NCBI GenBank assembly: GCA_030447525.1
Contig: JAUJOR010000010.1
Coordinates: 62,001-126,000 of the forward strand
DNA from: Chloroflexota bacterium
Lineage (GTDB): Bacteria > Chloroflexota > UBA11872 > UBA12225
DNA: 64,000 bases
Reading direction: 5' to 3'
Position numbers and translations under genes: made by a program. Each line of letters opens with the position of its first letter. Position 1 is the stretch's first letter. Below the pieces are notes generated by a model that was not told the DNA's origin, did not search any database, and saw only the letters and a list, made by a program, of their open reading frames with translations. Positions 53,151 to 61,838 of this stretch are shown in pieces.

Positions 53151-54824
53151 GTGAGCGCTCAGACGGCGGTGGTGATCGGCGCCGGGCTGGCCGGCCTGAC
53201 GGCGGCGGCCCTCCTCGCCAGGGATGGCTGGTCGGTTGACCTGCTGGAGGCGCACGTCGATCCGGGGGGCTGCGCCGCAACGTTCCGGCGCGGGGGATAC
53301 GCCTTCGACGCCGGGGCGACGCTCTTCGCCGGCTTTGGCCCAGAGGATCCCCACGGACTGGTAGGCGCTGCCCTGGGGCTGAGCTGGCCGGTGCGCCCGG
53401 TGGCGCCGGATGAGCCGGCGATGCGCGTCTGGGTGGAGGACCCACCGGCGCTGGGGCACTGTGGGGCAGCCGCGGGGAACCGGGCCCTAGGGGAGGGGAG
53501 CCGGCGATGGGAGGTGGTGGACTGCTACGGCGACCTTGACCGCTGGCACGCCGAGCGGCGGCGGGCGTTCCCCGGCGGCGCCGCCGCCCGCTTCTGGCGG
53601 GAGCAGGAGACGGTGGCCCGGCGCCTGTGGCCCCTGGCGTCCCGCGTGCCGGTCTGGCCCCCTACAGGGCCAGGAGACCTCCGGCGATTGGCCGGCTTCG
53701 GGCTGCAGGCGCTGCGACGCTCGCCGGGGCTGGCCGCCCTGGCCCCCTACTGGCGATCGACGGTGGCCGGGCGCCTGGCGGCCGCCGGGGTCCGGGGAGT
53801 GAGTGGTGCGCCCGAAGAGGGACTGGCGGCGAGGGCGACCGGGAGTGCGGCCCTGCCGGGCGACGAACGGCTGCGCCGCTTTTGTGACGCCCAGCTCCTG
53901 ATCACGGCGCAGACGACGGCGGCGGCGGCGTCCTGGCTCTATGGGGCGGTGGCCCTCGACCTGGCCCGCCACGGCCCGGTGCACGTCGCCGGCGGGGCCG
54001 GGGCCCTGGCGGAGACGCTCCTGCGTCGCTACCTCGAGCTCGGCGGGCGGATCCACTTTCGCACTCGCGCCCAAGCCATGGAGCTGGATGGGCAGGGGCG
54101 CGTCGTGGCCGTGCGTGACCAGCGGGGCGGGCGCTGGCCCGCCCGTGGCCAGGCCGCCGCCGTCATCGCCAACCTCCCCCCGGCCGGTCTCGCCGGGCTG
54201 CTGGGGGACCACTGCCCGGCCTCCTTTCGGCGGCGGGTGGCCCGGGCGCCACGGGCGTGGGGGGCCTTCACGCTGTACCTCGGCTTGGACGAGGAGCTGG
54301 TGGCAGGGAAGGTCCTCCACCACCAGGTGGTCGCCGGCGACGGGCCGCTGGGGGAGGGACGGAGCGTCTTCGTCTCTATCTCCCCGGAATGGGACACCAG
54401 CCGTGCCCCGGCAGGGCAGCGGGCGGTGACCGTCTCCACACACACCGTAGTGGAGCCGTGGTGGGTCTTCTATCGACAACGGACGGTGGCCGCCCGGGAG
54501 GCCTACCGAGCACGACGCGCAGACTACGCCGCCCGCTGTCTGGCGCTGGCGTCACGCGCCCTCCCCGGCCTGTCTGAGCGCCCGCAGGGCGTGCGCGTGA
54601 TGCTCCCAGGGACACCGGTAACCTTCGCCCGCTTTACCCGGCGCGAGGAAGGGCGCGTTGGCGGACTACCCCAGACGTCCCTTGGCGCGGCCTTCCCCGC
54701 CCGAGTGCTCGACAACCTGTGGCTGGTAGGGGACTACATCTTCCCCGGGCAGAGCAGCGCTTCCACCCTGCTGGGGGCGTTGCGCGTGACGCGTGAGATC
54801 ATGACCAGGCCGGCGCTGATGTGA
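53151..54824 (+). CDS. CrtI-family carotenoid desaturase/FAD oxidoreductase
   Basis: The 557-residue flavoenzyme has the FAD loop VVIGAGLAGLTAAALLAR and the family motif LLEAHVDPGGCAATF. The C-terminal LWLVGDYIFPGQSSASTLLG is the second FAD-binding signature of CrtI/CrtD/CrtN. It would desaturate, isomerise or oxidise a carotenoid. The TAQTTAAAASWLYGAVALDL segment resembles the CrtD/CrtP group more than phytoene desaturase. I chose GTG 53151, since the frame upstream runs through the operator repeats. No other carotenoid gene lies here, except possibly the HpnB/CrtQ-like glycosyltransferase 43 kb away. Confidence 0.87.
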   Translation: MSAQTAVVIGAGLAGLTAAALLARDGWSVDLLEAHVDPGGCAATFRRGGYAFDAGATLFAGFGPEDPHGLVGAALGLSWPVRPVAPDEPAMRVWVEDPPALGHCGAAAGNRALGEGSRRWEVVDCYGDLDRWHAERRRAFPGGAAARFWREQETVARRLWPLASRVPVWPPTGPGDLRRLAGFGLQALRRSPGLAALAPYWRSTVAGRLAAAGVRGVSGAPEEGLAARATGSAALPGDERLRRFCDAQLLITAQTTAAAASWLYGAVALDLARHGPVHVAGGAGALAETLLRRYLELGGRIHFRTRAQAMELDGQGRVVAVRDQRGGRWPARGQAAAVIANLPPAGLAGLLGDHCPASFRRRVARAPRAWGAFTLYLGLDEELVAGKVLHHQVVAGDGPLGEGRSVFVSISPEWDTSRAPAGQRAVTVSTHTVVEPWWVFYRQRTVAAREAYRARRADYAARCLALASRALPGLSERPQGVRVMLPGTPVTFARFTRREEGRVGGLPQTSLGAAFPARVLDNLWLVGDYIFPGQSSASTLLGALRVTREIMTRPALM

Positions 54825-54926
54825 CAGGAGGTACGCGATGCCAGATCGGGGCTGGTTCCCTCCTCCAGATGGGGTGGTGTAGGTCCTGTGATGTGACGCC
54901 GGCCTCCAGGCCGGAGCGCCTCAGCC

Positions 54927-55259
54927 TCAGGATAGGGCGGGCTCGCGCGTCCCGCCGGCCGGGCCCAGCAAGGCCTCGTGCAGCATGGCGGCGTAGGTGG
55001 GGGCGCCGAGGCGGGCAAAGCATTCGGCGTAGCGCTCCCCCTCCAGCCGGCAGGCGACGTAGAGGCCGACGATGGCCTGCACCGCCGGGCCCAGCGCGGG
55101 TGCCATTTCGTCGACGGCGGTGGGGTCAAGATCCGCCGGGTCCGGGGTCATCCCCGCCACCGAGATCCGACGGCGGTGGGCGTCGCCGTCCGGCGAATGG
55201 CCGGCTACCGGCTCGAAGACCGGGTGCATCAGACGGTACGACCTGGCTATCTCGACCAT
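54927..55259 (-). CDS. Small hypothetical protein
   Basis: A 110-residue protein from ATG 55259 (TAGGAGACCA upstream). It begins MVEIARSYRLMHPVFEPVAG, has a short Asp/Pro-rich middle (TPDPADLDPTAVDEM) and a helical C-terminal part (PALGPAVQAIVGLYVACRLE; YAECFARLGAPTYAAMLHEA). It looks like a compact helical domain, possibly a subunit or regulatory tail. I do not recognise the family. The hairpins at 55479-55566 lie on its 5' side. Confidence 0.6.
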   Translation of the reverse strand: MVEIARSYRLMHPVFEPVAGHSPDGDAHRRRISVAGMTPDPADLDPTAVDEMAPALGPAVQAIVGLYVACRLEGERYAECFARLGAPTYAAMLHEALLGPAGGTREPALS

Positions 55260-55478
55260 TGGTCTCCTACCTGTCTTCGGCTGCCGCGCGCGGATGGGGG
55301 CTCCGCCCCTGGCCGGCAGCGCCGGCACGGCTTAGCGCCGGCGGGGCCCGAACGCTGGCCAGAGCCTACGGGCGTGACCGACGGCGACACTACGGACGGC
55401 ACGCCCAAATCCTGGGCGCAGGGTTTGTACGTTCAAGCTGTAGTGGCACCCCCTGCCATGGGAGTACCTTTAATGCGT

Positions 55479-55566
55479 CCGGTGCGAAACCCCCTAACGC
55501 ACCGGGCTGCTGTCCCTCTCGCTTCGATGAGGGCGCGACACGGGAAACCGGTGTCGCGCCCTCATC
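55479..55566 (-). terminator. Two strong hairpins between the two-component operon and the next gene
   Basis: The first hairpin (55479-55505) is CCGGTGCG/CGCACCGG with an 11-base loop. The second (55526-55566) has a perfect 16-bp stem, GATGAGGGCGCGACAC with its complement, and a GGGAAACCG loop. No T-tract follows either. They could terminate the kinase-regulator transcript, stabilise its 3' end, or form a leader for the small gene at 55259. The rest of 55260-55827 shows no gene. Confidence 0.5.
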
Positions 55567-55827
55567 AGATTCCTGGGCAGTGCCCTCTCCCCCTAACCGC
55601 TCCGCGCGAACCGCTCCCCGGCTGCCCCTGCCCCGCTTGCGGATAGGGGCCCGGCTCGCCAAACACGGCCTAAGGGCCTGCCGGGTGCACCTTCGCTCAT
55701 CACTCATCTGGAGCACCTGCGAAGGACTTCCCTGAGAGTGCATAGGGGGCACCGGCGCCCGCCGGTGGAGTGGTCTACGCCGCGCCCGGTAAGAAAGCGG
55801 GGGTGAGCCAGCCCGCCTGGGGGGCGG

Positions 55828-56511
55828 TCAGCGGTTCAGCTTGTACCCGATGCCACGCATGGTGACGATGTGCTCGGGGGTACTGGGATCGCGTTCGAGC
55901 TTCTCGCGGAGGTGGCGGACGTGCACCTTGAGCAGCTCCGTCTCCCCCTCGTAGTTCGGTCCCCAGGCGAACGCCAGCAGCTTGTTGTAAGGCACGACCC
56001 GCCCGATGTTGAGGGTCAGGCAGCGGAGGAGCTCGTACTCCAGGGGGGTGAGCTGTACCGGCCGCCCGTCCTTGTGCACCTCGTAGTCGGCGAGGTTGAT
56101 GGCCAGGCGTCCGCCGGCGACTACGGGCTCGCTCTCGCCCGCCTGGGGACGGGCGACGCGCCGGCCGAGGGCCCGCACACGGGCGAGGAGCTCGCGCGGG
56201 GAGAACGGCTTGGTGACGTAGTCGTCGGCGCCCAGGTCGAGTCCCTGCACCTTGTCCGTCTCGCTGTCCTTGGCGGTGAGCATGATCACCGGGGTGGTGG
56301 TGTCCTTTTCCCGCAGGCGGCGGCACACCTCGTAGCCGTCCACACGGGGCATCATCACGTCCAGGATGATCAGATCGAACTTCTGGTGATCGAGCAGGGC
56401 CAGGGCGTTGGTGCCGCCGTGGACGGTGGTGCAGTGGTGGTGGTCCTTGCCCAGGGCAAAGGCGATGATCTCGGCGATATCGGGGTCGTCGTCGACGATG
56501 AGGATCTTCAT
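55828..56511 (-). CDS. OmpR/PhoB-family response regulator
   Basis: The receiver domain has the acidic pair in LIVDDDPDIAEI, the phospho-acceptor Asp-51 in LIILDVMMPRVDGYEV and the lysine in DDYVTKPFSPREL. The C-terminal winged helix ends in RHLREKLERDPSTPEHIVTM and RGIGYKLNR. At 227 residues it is full length. Its start overlaps the kinase stop by four bases, so the pair is translationally coupled. Target genes are unknown. Confidence 0.96.
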   Translation of the reverse strand: MKILIVDDDPDIAEIIAFALGKDHHHCTTVHGGTNALALLDHQKFDLIILDVMMPRVDGYEVCRRLREKDTTTPVIMLTAKDSETDKVQGLDLGADDYVTKPFSPRELLARVRALGRRVARPQAGESEPVVAGGRLAINLADYEVHKDGRPVQLTPLEYELLRCLTLNIGRVVPYNKLLAFAWGPNYEGETELLKVHVRHLREKLERDPSTPEHIVTMRGIGYKLNR

Positions 56512-58934
56512 GCTCGAGCGCTGTCAGGCCGCCGGTGTGCTCGGCGCCCCCGGCGTGCCGGGGTCAGATCGGGCCAGCGGAGCGGCCCCGGCGCCGCTTG
56601 GGGCGCCGTTTTCTGTCGTCGAGAGGGGGTGGCGACCGGCGCCGGCAGGGGCTCGGTTTGGGCATGGAGCCGGCCGTCTGAAATGGGGAAGCGCACGGTG
56701 AAGGTGCTCCCCTGCCCGAGCTTGCTTTGCACCGAGACGTGGCCATGGTGCAGCTCGGTAAGGTGCTTGACGATCGTCAGGCCCAGGCCGGAGCCCCCGC
56801 GCTTGTGCGTCAGGGCGTTCACGCCCTGGTAGAACTTGTCGAAGAGGTGTTGCTGGTCGAGAGTGCTGATGCCAATGCCGTTATCGGAGACGGCGAGGCA
56901 GGCCTCGTCCCCCTCCGTCCAGGTGGAGACGACGATCTCCCCGCCGCCCGGCGTGTACTGGAGGGCGTTGGACACGAGATTGGTGACGATCTGTTCCAAG
57001 CGCCCGTGGTCGGCGGTGAGGGGCAGGGTCTCCTGGGACGTGCGTACCGTGAGGCGCTGGCCCTCGCGCGCGGCCACGGGCTCGAGAGCCGCCGTGGCGT
57101 CCACGGCGATCTCGTTGAGGTCGACGCGCGCCGGGCGGAGCTCGATGCGCCCGCTCTCCAGCTTGGAAAGGTCGAGCAGGTCGGTGACCAGGCGGCTGAG
57201 GCGGTCGGCGTTGCGGTGGATGGTCTGGACGAAGTGGCGCTGGGTGGAGGGGAGGGTGTCGTCCAGGAGCACCTCGGCGGCGCCTTTGATGGCGCTGAGG
57301 GGGGTGCGCAGCTCATGGGACATGGCGGTAAAGAAGTCTGCCTTGACGTTATCCAGAAGGCGCTCCTCGGTCACGTCCTGGAGGAGCACGGCGCGCCCGA
57401 GGAGGCGGGCGAAGTCGTCGTGGACGGGCACGGCCGCGACGTGCACGATGGCCTGACGTGGCTCTTCCAGGTTGATCTCGGCCGTCAGGCGGTCGCGGCG
57501 CAGCACCGCCGGGCGGAGGACGTCCCACTGGCCGGGTGTCAGGACGGTGGCCAGATCGGTGCCGGGCGGGAGCCCGCTGGGGAGCCCGAGGAGGCGCTGC
57601 GCCGTCTCGTTGATGGTCACCAGGCGAGAGCGGTCGTCCAGGACGATGATCCCCTGGGTCACGCTGTGGATCACGGCTTCCAGCTTGCGCCGTTCGTCCT
57701 GCGCGGCTCGCAGGCGGGCCGTGGTGGCTCGCTGCATGGCGTTGAAAGCCCCGGCGAGGCCGGCCGTCTCGCGCGCCAGGCCCCCGCCCGCCGGCGGGGC
57801 GTGCATGCCCCCGGCCAGGGCAGCCAGTCCGGTGGTCACCTCGCCGAGCGGGCGCTCCAGGGTGCGCGCCACGCCGTGGGCCGCGCCGAGCGACAAGACG
57901 ACGGCGCCGGCAAAGAGGGCCAGGGCGAGGCCACGCAGTCGCTCCAGGCCGGCCAGGGCGTCGCCTTCCTTGAGGCCGACGAAGAGGGTAGCCACGGTAG
58001 GGACACCCTGAGCCCCCGATGCCCCCCCGGCGTTCGGGCCCGGGCGTTCCCCGCCGGGGAGGCCGCCGCGGGGGGTGGGCATGGGCGTGGCCAGGGCCGG
58101 GAGGGCCAGCCGGCCCCGCAAGGCCTCGGCGGCGGCGACATACGTCTGCTCCCCCAGTTGATGGATGGGCTCCACCGGGGCGAGGCGCTGAGCCGGCGGG
58201 CGCACCCGCGGGGGCTGGAATAGGGCGCGCACGTCCCGTGACCCGGCGATCAGGGCATCGGAGGTGATCACGGCCACGTCCAGCCCGGCGAAGTCGGCCA
58301 GCTCCTGCATCAAGGCGTCGTTGTACACCCGCAGCAGGACGACGGCGCCGGCCGGCTTCCCGTCGACGACGATGGGAAAGGCAGCCATCAGGCCGAGGTC
58401 GTTCAGGGGGTTGTTGGGCGTGCGGCGGGCGTCGATCCCGCGCGCCGGTCGCACGGGCAACGGCTGACTCTCACGCAGGGCGTTGCGCACGACCCAGCTC
58501 TGGCTGTAGTCGTACAAGGGGCGCACAGGCTGCTCCACCAGCGCCATGCCCTTTTCGTCCACCACGGCCAGGGACGTTAGGCAGCCACTGGGGCAGCCGG
58601 AGAATTGGCTGCGGGCCGCTGCCAGGAGGTCGTTCACCGCGGCCATGTCACGGCTACTAAATGCCTCCACCAAAGTCGCACGCGTGGCCAGGATCTCGGC
58701 CTCGTCTCCCAGGCGCAGCGAGCGCGCCTCAAGGTGGCGCCGAACCCCGATCAGGCCCTTGTCCACGCGGCTGCGGGCGCTGGCCACCGCCTGCGCCTCA
58801 GCCCTGGGAAGGGCGAGCAGCGCCACGATGGCCATGACCGGCAGCGTGACGGCCAGAAAGGCCCCCGTGACCCAGACGCGGAGCGACGGACGGGGGGGCT
58901 GCCGGCGCCGGGGAGGGCGCTCAAGCGGCGCCAT
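56508..58934 (-). CDS. Sensor histidine kinase with extracytoplasmic Cys-x3-Cys domain
   Basis: The 808-residue protein has two membrane helices (about 21-43 and 337-355), enclosing a ~290-residue extracytoplasmic sensor of dCACHE type. That sensor carries Cys-114 and Cys-118 (FSGCPSGC). A HAMP (~355-405) and a PAS domain (VTQGIIVLDDRSRLVTIN) follow. The phospho-acceptor is His-540 in FFTAMSHELRTPLS. The ATPase N, G1 and G2 boxes are NLVSNALQYT, DNGIGIS and GGSGLGLTIV. Its start overlaps the cysteine-rich gene by 14 bp. The closely spaced cysteines suggest redox or metal sensing. A ~70-residue basic tail follows the ATPase domain. Confidence 0.95.
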   Translation of the reverse strand: MAPLERPPRRRQPPRPSLRVWVTGAFLAVTLPVMAIVALLALPRAEAQAVASARSRVDKGLIGVRRHLEARSLRLGDEAEILATRATLVEAFSSRDMAAVNDLLAAARSQFSGCPSGCLTSLAVVDEKGMALVEQPVRPLYDYSQSWVVRNALRESQPLPVRPARGIDARRTPNNPLNDLGLMAAFPIVVDGKPAGAVVLLRVYNDALMQELADFAGLDVAVITSDALIAGSRDVRALFQPPRVRPPAQRLAPVEPIHQLGEQTYVAAAEALRGRLALPALATPMPTPRGGLPGGERPGPNAGGASGAQGVPTVATLFVGLKEGDALAGLERLRGLALALFAGAVVLSLGAAHGVARTLERPLGEVTTGLAALAGGMHAPPAGGGLARETAGLAGAFNAMQRATTARLRAAQDERRKLEAVIHSVTQGIIVLDDRSRLVTINETAQRLLGLPSGLPPGTDLATVLTPGQWDVLRPAVLRRDRLTAEINLEEPRQAIVHVAAVPVHDDFARLLGRAVLLQDVTEERLLDNVKADFFTAMSHELRTPLSAIKGAAEVLLDDTLPSTQRHFVQTIHRNADRLSRLVTDLLDLSKLESGRIELRPARVDLNEIAVDATAALEPVAAREGQRLTVRTSQETLPLTADHGRLEQIVTNLVSNALQYTPGGGEIVVSTWTEGDEACLAVSDNGIGISTLDQQHLFDKFYQGVNALTHKRGGSGLGLTIVKHLTELHHGHVSVQSKLGQGSTFTVRFPISDGRLHAQTEPLPAPVATPSRRQKTAPQAAPGPLRWPDLTPARRGRRAHRRPDSARA

Positions 58935-59928
58935 CGTCGCGCTCCGCCGCTCCTTTCCTGGCGTCGTCTGGCCCCGCCGGTTCGTCTTTGGCCATGCCGT
59001 CTTTGGCCATGCCGTCTACGGGCGTTCGCTCGAGGGGCGTTCCAGGGTCACGGATGGAGCCGGCGATGTCCCCTACCTGGGAGGCGAAGAACGGGGCATA
59101 CAGCTCGGCATCGCCCTCCACCTTGAACAGGCGGTGGGCCAGGTCTTCCGCCGTCACCGGCCGAGCGACGGCGGCGATCTCGCCGTCGAACAGGTCTAGG
59201 AAAGGGAAGAAGTCCGTCCAGCCGGACGTGCGCCGCACGGTGAACCGCCCGGGACGCTGGGGGCGATCGTCTGGGGCGCTGATCAGGGCGCCATAGGTGG
59301 CGTACAGCGTGGCCCAGCGGGACTGTAAGGTATCCAGCCGGGCGGCGAGACCTGCCCCGCCCCCGTCGCCCCCGAGGAGCCAGAGATAGTCCCGGATGGC
59401 CTCACAGAAATACTTGTTGCACAGCTCGGGGCGCCCGCGCTTGAGGGCGCAGCCCCCCTCGGTGAGGGCGGCGCAGGGGGCGGCCGTGGCGCGCTTGACT
59501 CTTTGCCACCAGGCACGACCCTCCTCGCGGGAGGCGACGATCCCGGCCAGGGAGTCCTCGGACATGGACTCCAGGGCATGGTTGGCGTTACAGCAGTTGG
59601 TCACCCAAGAACCCAACCGCCAGCTGACCGCTGACCCGCCGGCGGGGCCCTCGGCCCCGGCCCCCCGGCTCGACGTCAGCGGCGTCCCCCCGCCTCCTGG
59701 CGCGGCGACGGCCTCGTTGGCGCGGGCCGCCAGGAGCGTCCAGCGGGCGCAGATGGCACACATACGCCCGAAGTTGCGGTCGGTAAAGGCCCGCAAGGCG
59801 TCTTCGGCGGCGACGTAGTCCGCGATGAGCCCTTCGCGCCAGTCCCTCGTCGTCCCCACCGGTGGCTCTGCCGCCGGCACGGCCCCCCCGGCGCGCCGTC
59901 CCTTCCAGCGCATCAGCGCCGTTACCAT
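58921..59928 (-). CDS. Cysteine-rich YkgJ-like putative metal-binding protein
   Basis: I chose ATG 59928 (GAGGGG upstream), giving 335 residues. Eight cysteines form C-x2-C (MCAICARW), CC (TNCCNAN) and C-x7-C-x9-C-x4-C (PCAALTEGGC, LKRGRPELCNKYFCEA). The last part resembles YkgJ-type zinc or iron-sulfur cluster sites. A Gly-rich linker and a C-terminal domain (TDFFPFLDLFDGEIAAVARP) follow. The end has a DGMAK tandem duplication. It overlaps the histidine kinase by 14 bp, forming the start of a three-gene operon. The protein may feed metal or redox information to the kinase; this is inference. Confidence 0.78.
   Translation of the reverse strand: MVTALMRWKGRRAGGAVPAAEPPVGTTRDWREGLIADYVAAEDALRAFTDRNFGRMCAICARWTLLAARANEAVAAPGGGGTPLTSSRGAGAEGPAGGSAVSWRLGSWVTNCCNANHALESMSEDSLAGIVASREEGRAWWQRVKRATAAPCAALTEGGCALKRGRPELCNKYFCEAIRDYLWLLGGDGGGAGLAARLDTLQSRWATLYATYGALISAPDDRPQRPGRFTVRRTSGWTDFFPFLDLFDGEIAAVARPVTAEDLAHRLFKVEGDAELYAPFFASQVGDIAGSIRDPGTPLERTPVDGMAKDGMAKDEPAGPDDARKGAAERDDGAA
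58984..59013. repeat. Tandem 15-bp duplication inside the cysteine-rich gene
   Basis: GTCTTTGGCCATGCC occurs twice in tandem and encodes DGMAK twice in the C-terminal tail of the cysteine-rich protein. Frame is kept. Confidence 0.95.
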
Positions 59929-60389
59929 GCTACCCCTCTGATCCGATTGTACGACGGGCGCCGGCAGGCGGCATATATCTTGCGCAATCTGGAGGGATAG
60001 GGTGCGTAGCGGTATGAGGTTGCTAGCGGTAATAAAGACCCACCCGGCGGTGTATTCCCTGATGCTCCTTACCATGCCCTAGGGGCAAGGTCTACGACTA
60101 CAGAATTGCTGCGCTGATCGCTAGACCTGGTCCGGTAGGCAGCGGCGCCCGCAGGTGCCGTTGTCTACGCAGCGGTCAGCAAGTAGGTGCTCCTACCCCG
60201 GAAAACGGCCCGAACATCCGCCATTGCCGGCACGTACGTCTATACAGAGTACCCCAACGCACGGCACAGGCCCGTCCCGTTGTCGTGTTGGGGGCGCCAC
60301 CTGTTTCCGGGGCCGCGGGAGGAGTGGACGAGATGACCGTGGCCAGGGTGATACCGCAGCGGGATGGGAAAGAAAGAGGAGTGCGAGCC
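59929..60389. promoter_or_regulatory. Divergent promoter region of the kinase operon and the sigma gene
   Basis: The 461 bp are locally AT-richer than the rest. Towards the cysteine-rich gene, TACAAT lies on the reverse strand (59946-59951), 18 bp before the ATG. Towards rpoD, a repeated TAGCGGTA (near 60007 and 60029) and a CCCCAA/TTGGGG inverted repeat at about 60249-60290 are seen. No gene lies here. Confidence 0.4.
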
Positions 60390-61553
60390 ATGGCGGCGAG
60401 AGCCGGCGCTGCGCCCCGGTCGAGCCGTGCGCGGCGAAACGGCCGGCCAGAGACTGCACCCAACGAGCACCTGGCGATCGCCGGGCTGGAAGACTTGCTC
60501 GAGCGGGGCAAGGTACGAGGCTTCGTGATCGAGGAAGACCTCGACGAGCTGTTCGAGGAAGACGTCGAGCCACCGGACGCCGCCCGCGTGGATGCGGCGC
60601 GACAGGCATTGCTGGACGCCGGGATCGAGGTCGTCCAGAACGAGGCGGAGCTGCAGCAAACCCCGGACGACATCCAGGTGGATGCCCCGCTCGATCGGCT
60701 CGAGGCCGAGGGCGAGCCCCTCAACGCCGACGCCGTCTGGCAGTACCTCAAGGACATCCACGATATCCCCCTGCTGACGGCGAAGCAGGAGGTGGACCTG
60801 GCCCAGCGCATCGAGGGAGGAGACCCCCTGGCCCTGCGCCAGTTCACCCTCTCCAATCTCCGGCTGGTGGTTAGCATCGCCAAGCGCTACGTCGGGCGGG
60901 GGCTGTCCTTGATCGACCTGATCCAGGAGGGGAACCTGGGCTTGATGCGGGCGGTGCAGAAGTTCGACTGGCGCCGGGGCTTCAAGTTCTCCACCTACGC
61001 CACCTGGTGGATCCGGCAGGCCATCACCCGGGCCATCGCCGACAAGGGCCGTACCATCCGCCTCCCGGTGCACGTCAGCGAGGCCCTGACCAAGCTGAAC
61101 GCCGCCCAGCAGCGCCTGACGCAGCAGTTGGGGCGCGAGCCCACCGACGACGAGATCGGGCGCGAGCTGGGAGTGGACACCAACCGGGTCAAGGAGACGC
61201 GCCTGGCGGCGCGCCTGCCCTCCTCGATCGACCAGCCCATCGGGGACGACGAAGACACCAGCGTTGGGGACTTCGTCATGGATCAGAGCGATCGCGGTCC
61301 GGAGGAGCTGACCCATGAGCGCCTGCTCAAGCAGGAGGCCCTCCGCACCCTGGCCGAGTCCTTGACGGAGCGGGAGAAGCTGGTGCTGCAGATGCGCTTC
61401 GGCCTGGGCAACGGCCACGTCTACCCGCTGGAGAAGATCGGGGAGCGCCTGGGGCTCACCCGCGAACGCGTCCGACAGATCGAGGCCCAGGCGCTGCGCA
61501 AGCTCCGGGAGCCGGAGGTAAGCAATCGCCTGCGCCACTACCTCTCCGCGTAG
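60390..61553 (+). CDS. rpoD: Principal RNA polymerase sigma factor (RpoD/SigA)
   Basis: The 387-residue protein has a region 1.1-like acidic N-terminus ([20 protein letters not shown]) and region 1.2 ([18 protein letters not shown]). Region 2 is complete: [20 protein letters not shown] and [18 protein letters not shown], with [20 protein letters not shown]. Region 3 starts [19 protein letters not shown]. Region 4 ends with [21 protein letters not shown] chose ATG 60390 because AGAGGAG lies eight bases upstream; ATG 60333 is in frame. It directs housekeeping transcription. It is a single-gene unit, followed by the palindromic repeat. Confidence 0.97.
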   Translation: MAARAGAAPRSSRARRNGRPETAPNEHLAIAGLEDLLERGKVRGFVIEEDLDELFEEDVEPPDAARVDAARQALLDAGIEVVQNEAELQQTPDDIQVDAPLDRLEAEGEPLNADAVWQYLKDIHDIPLLTAKQEVDLAQRIEGGDPLALRQFTLSNLRLVVSIAKRYVGRGLSLIDLIQEGNLGLMRAVQKFDWRRGFKFSTYATWWIRQAITRAIADKGRTIRLPVHVSEALTKLNAAQQRLTQQLGREPTDDEIGRELGVDTNRVKETRLAARLPSSIDQPIGDDEDTSVGDFVMDQSDRGPEELTHERLLKQEALRTLAESLTEREKLVLQMRFGLGNGHVYPLEKIGERLGLTRERVRQIEAQALRKLREPEVSNRLRHYLSA

Positions 61554-61556
61554 TCC

Positions 61557-61623
61557 GGATTTCGCACGTCCCAGATCGCGCGGCGCCCAAAGGGCACTCC
61601 GCCCTATCTGGGACGCGGAATTC
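61557..61623. repeat. Palindromic dispersed repeat, copy 2
   Basis: A ~67-bp element, reverse complement of the one at 25195-25260, beginning 4 bp after the rpoD stop. CACGTCCCAGAT pairs with ATCTGGGACGCG, so the RNA can form a long hairpin. Position after a stop in both cases suggests a terminator or mRNA-end role. The remaining 61624-61838 holds no gene. Confidence 0.75.
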
Positions 61624-61838
61624 AGGCTTAGGACTGTGGCCGGGATACCCCGGGGGGATCGCCTCGCCCCCGGCTGACCTCCGCCCCTTTCGCAAGAGGG
61701 GGATAGCCTACTGGCGATCTCCCTCGCGGGGGCTCACGCCGGGGGCGCCTTCCGACGACCGGCCCCGGCCAGTCCTGCTGGCACGAGAATAGCTCATCTT
61801 TATTCCCTCGTGGCGGTGTCCCACCATGAGCGTCTAGT

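Noticed and set aside
56727..58223. 498-codon forward frame
   Set aside because: Antisense of the histidine kinase.
60240..61538. 432-codon reverse frame
   Set aside because: Antisense of rpoD, whose regions 1.2 to 4 are unmistakable.
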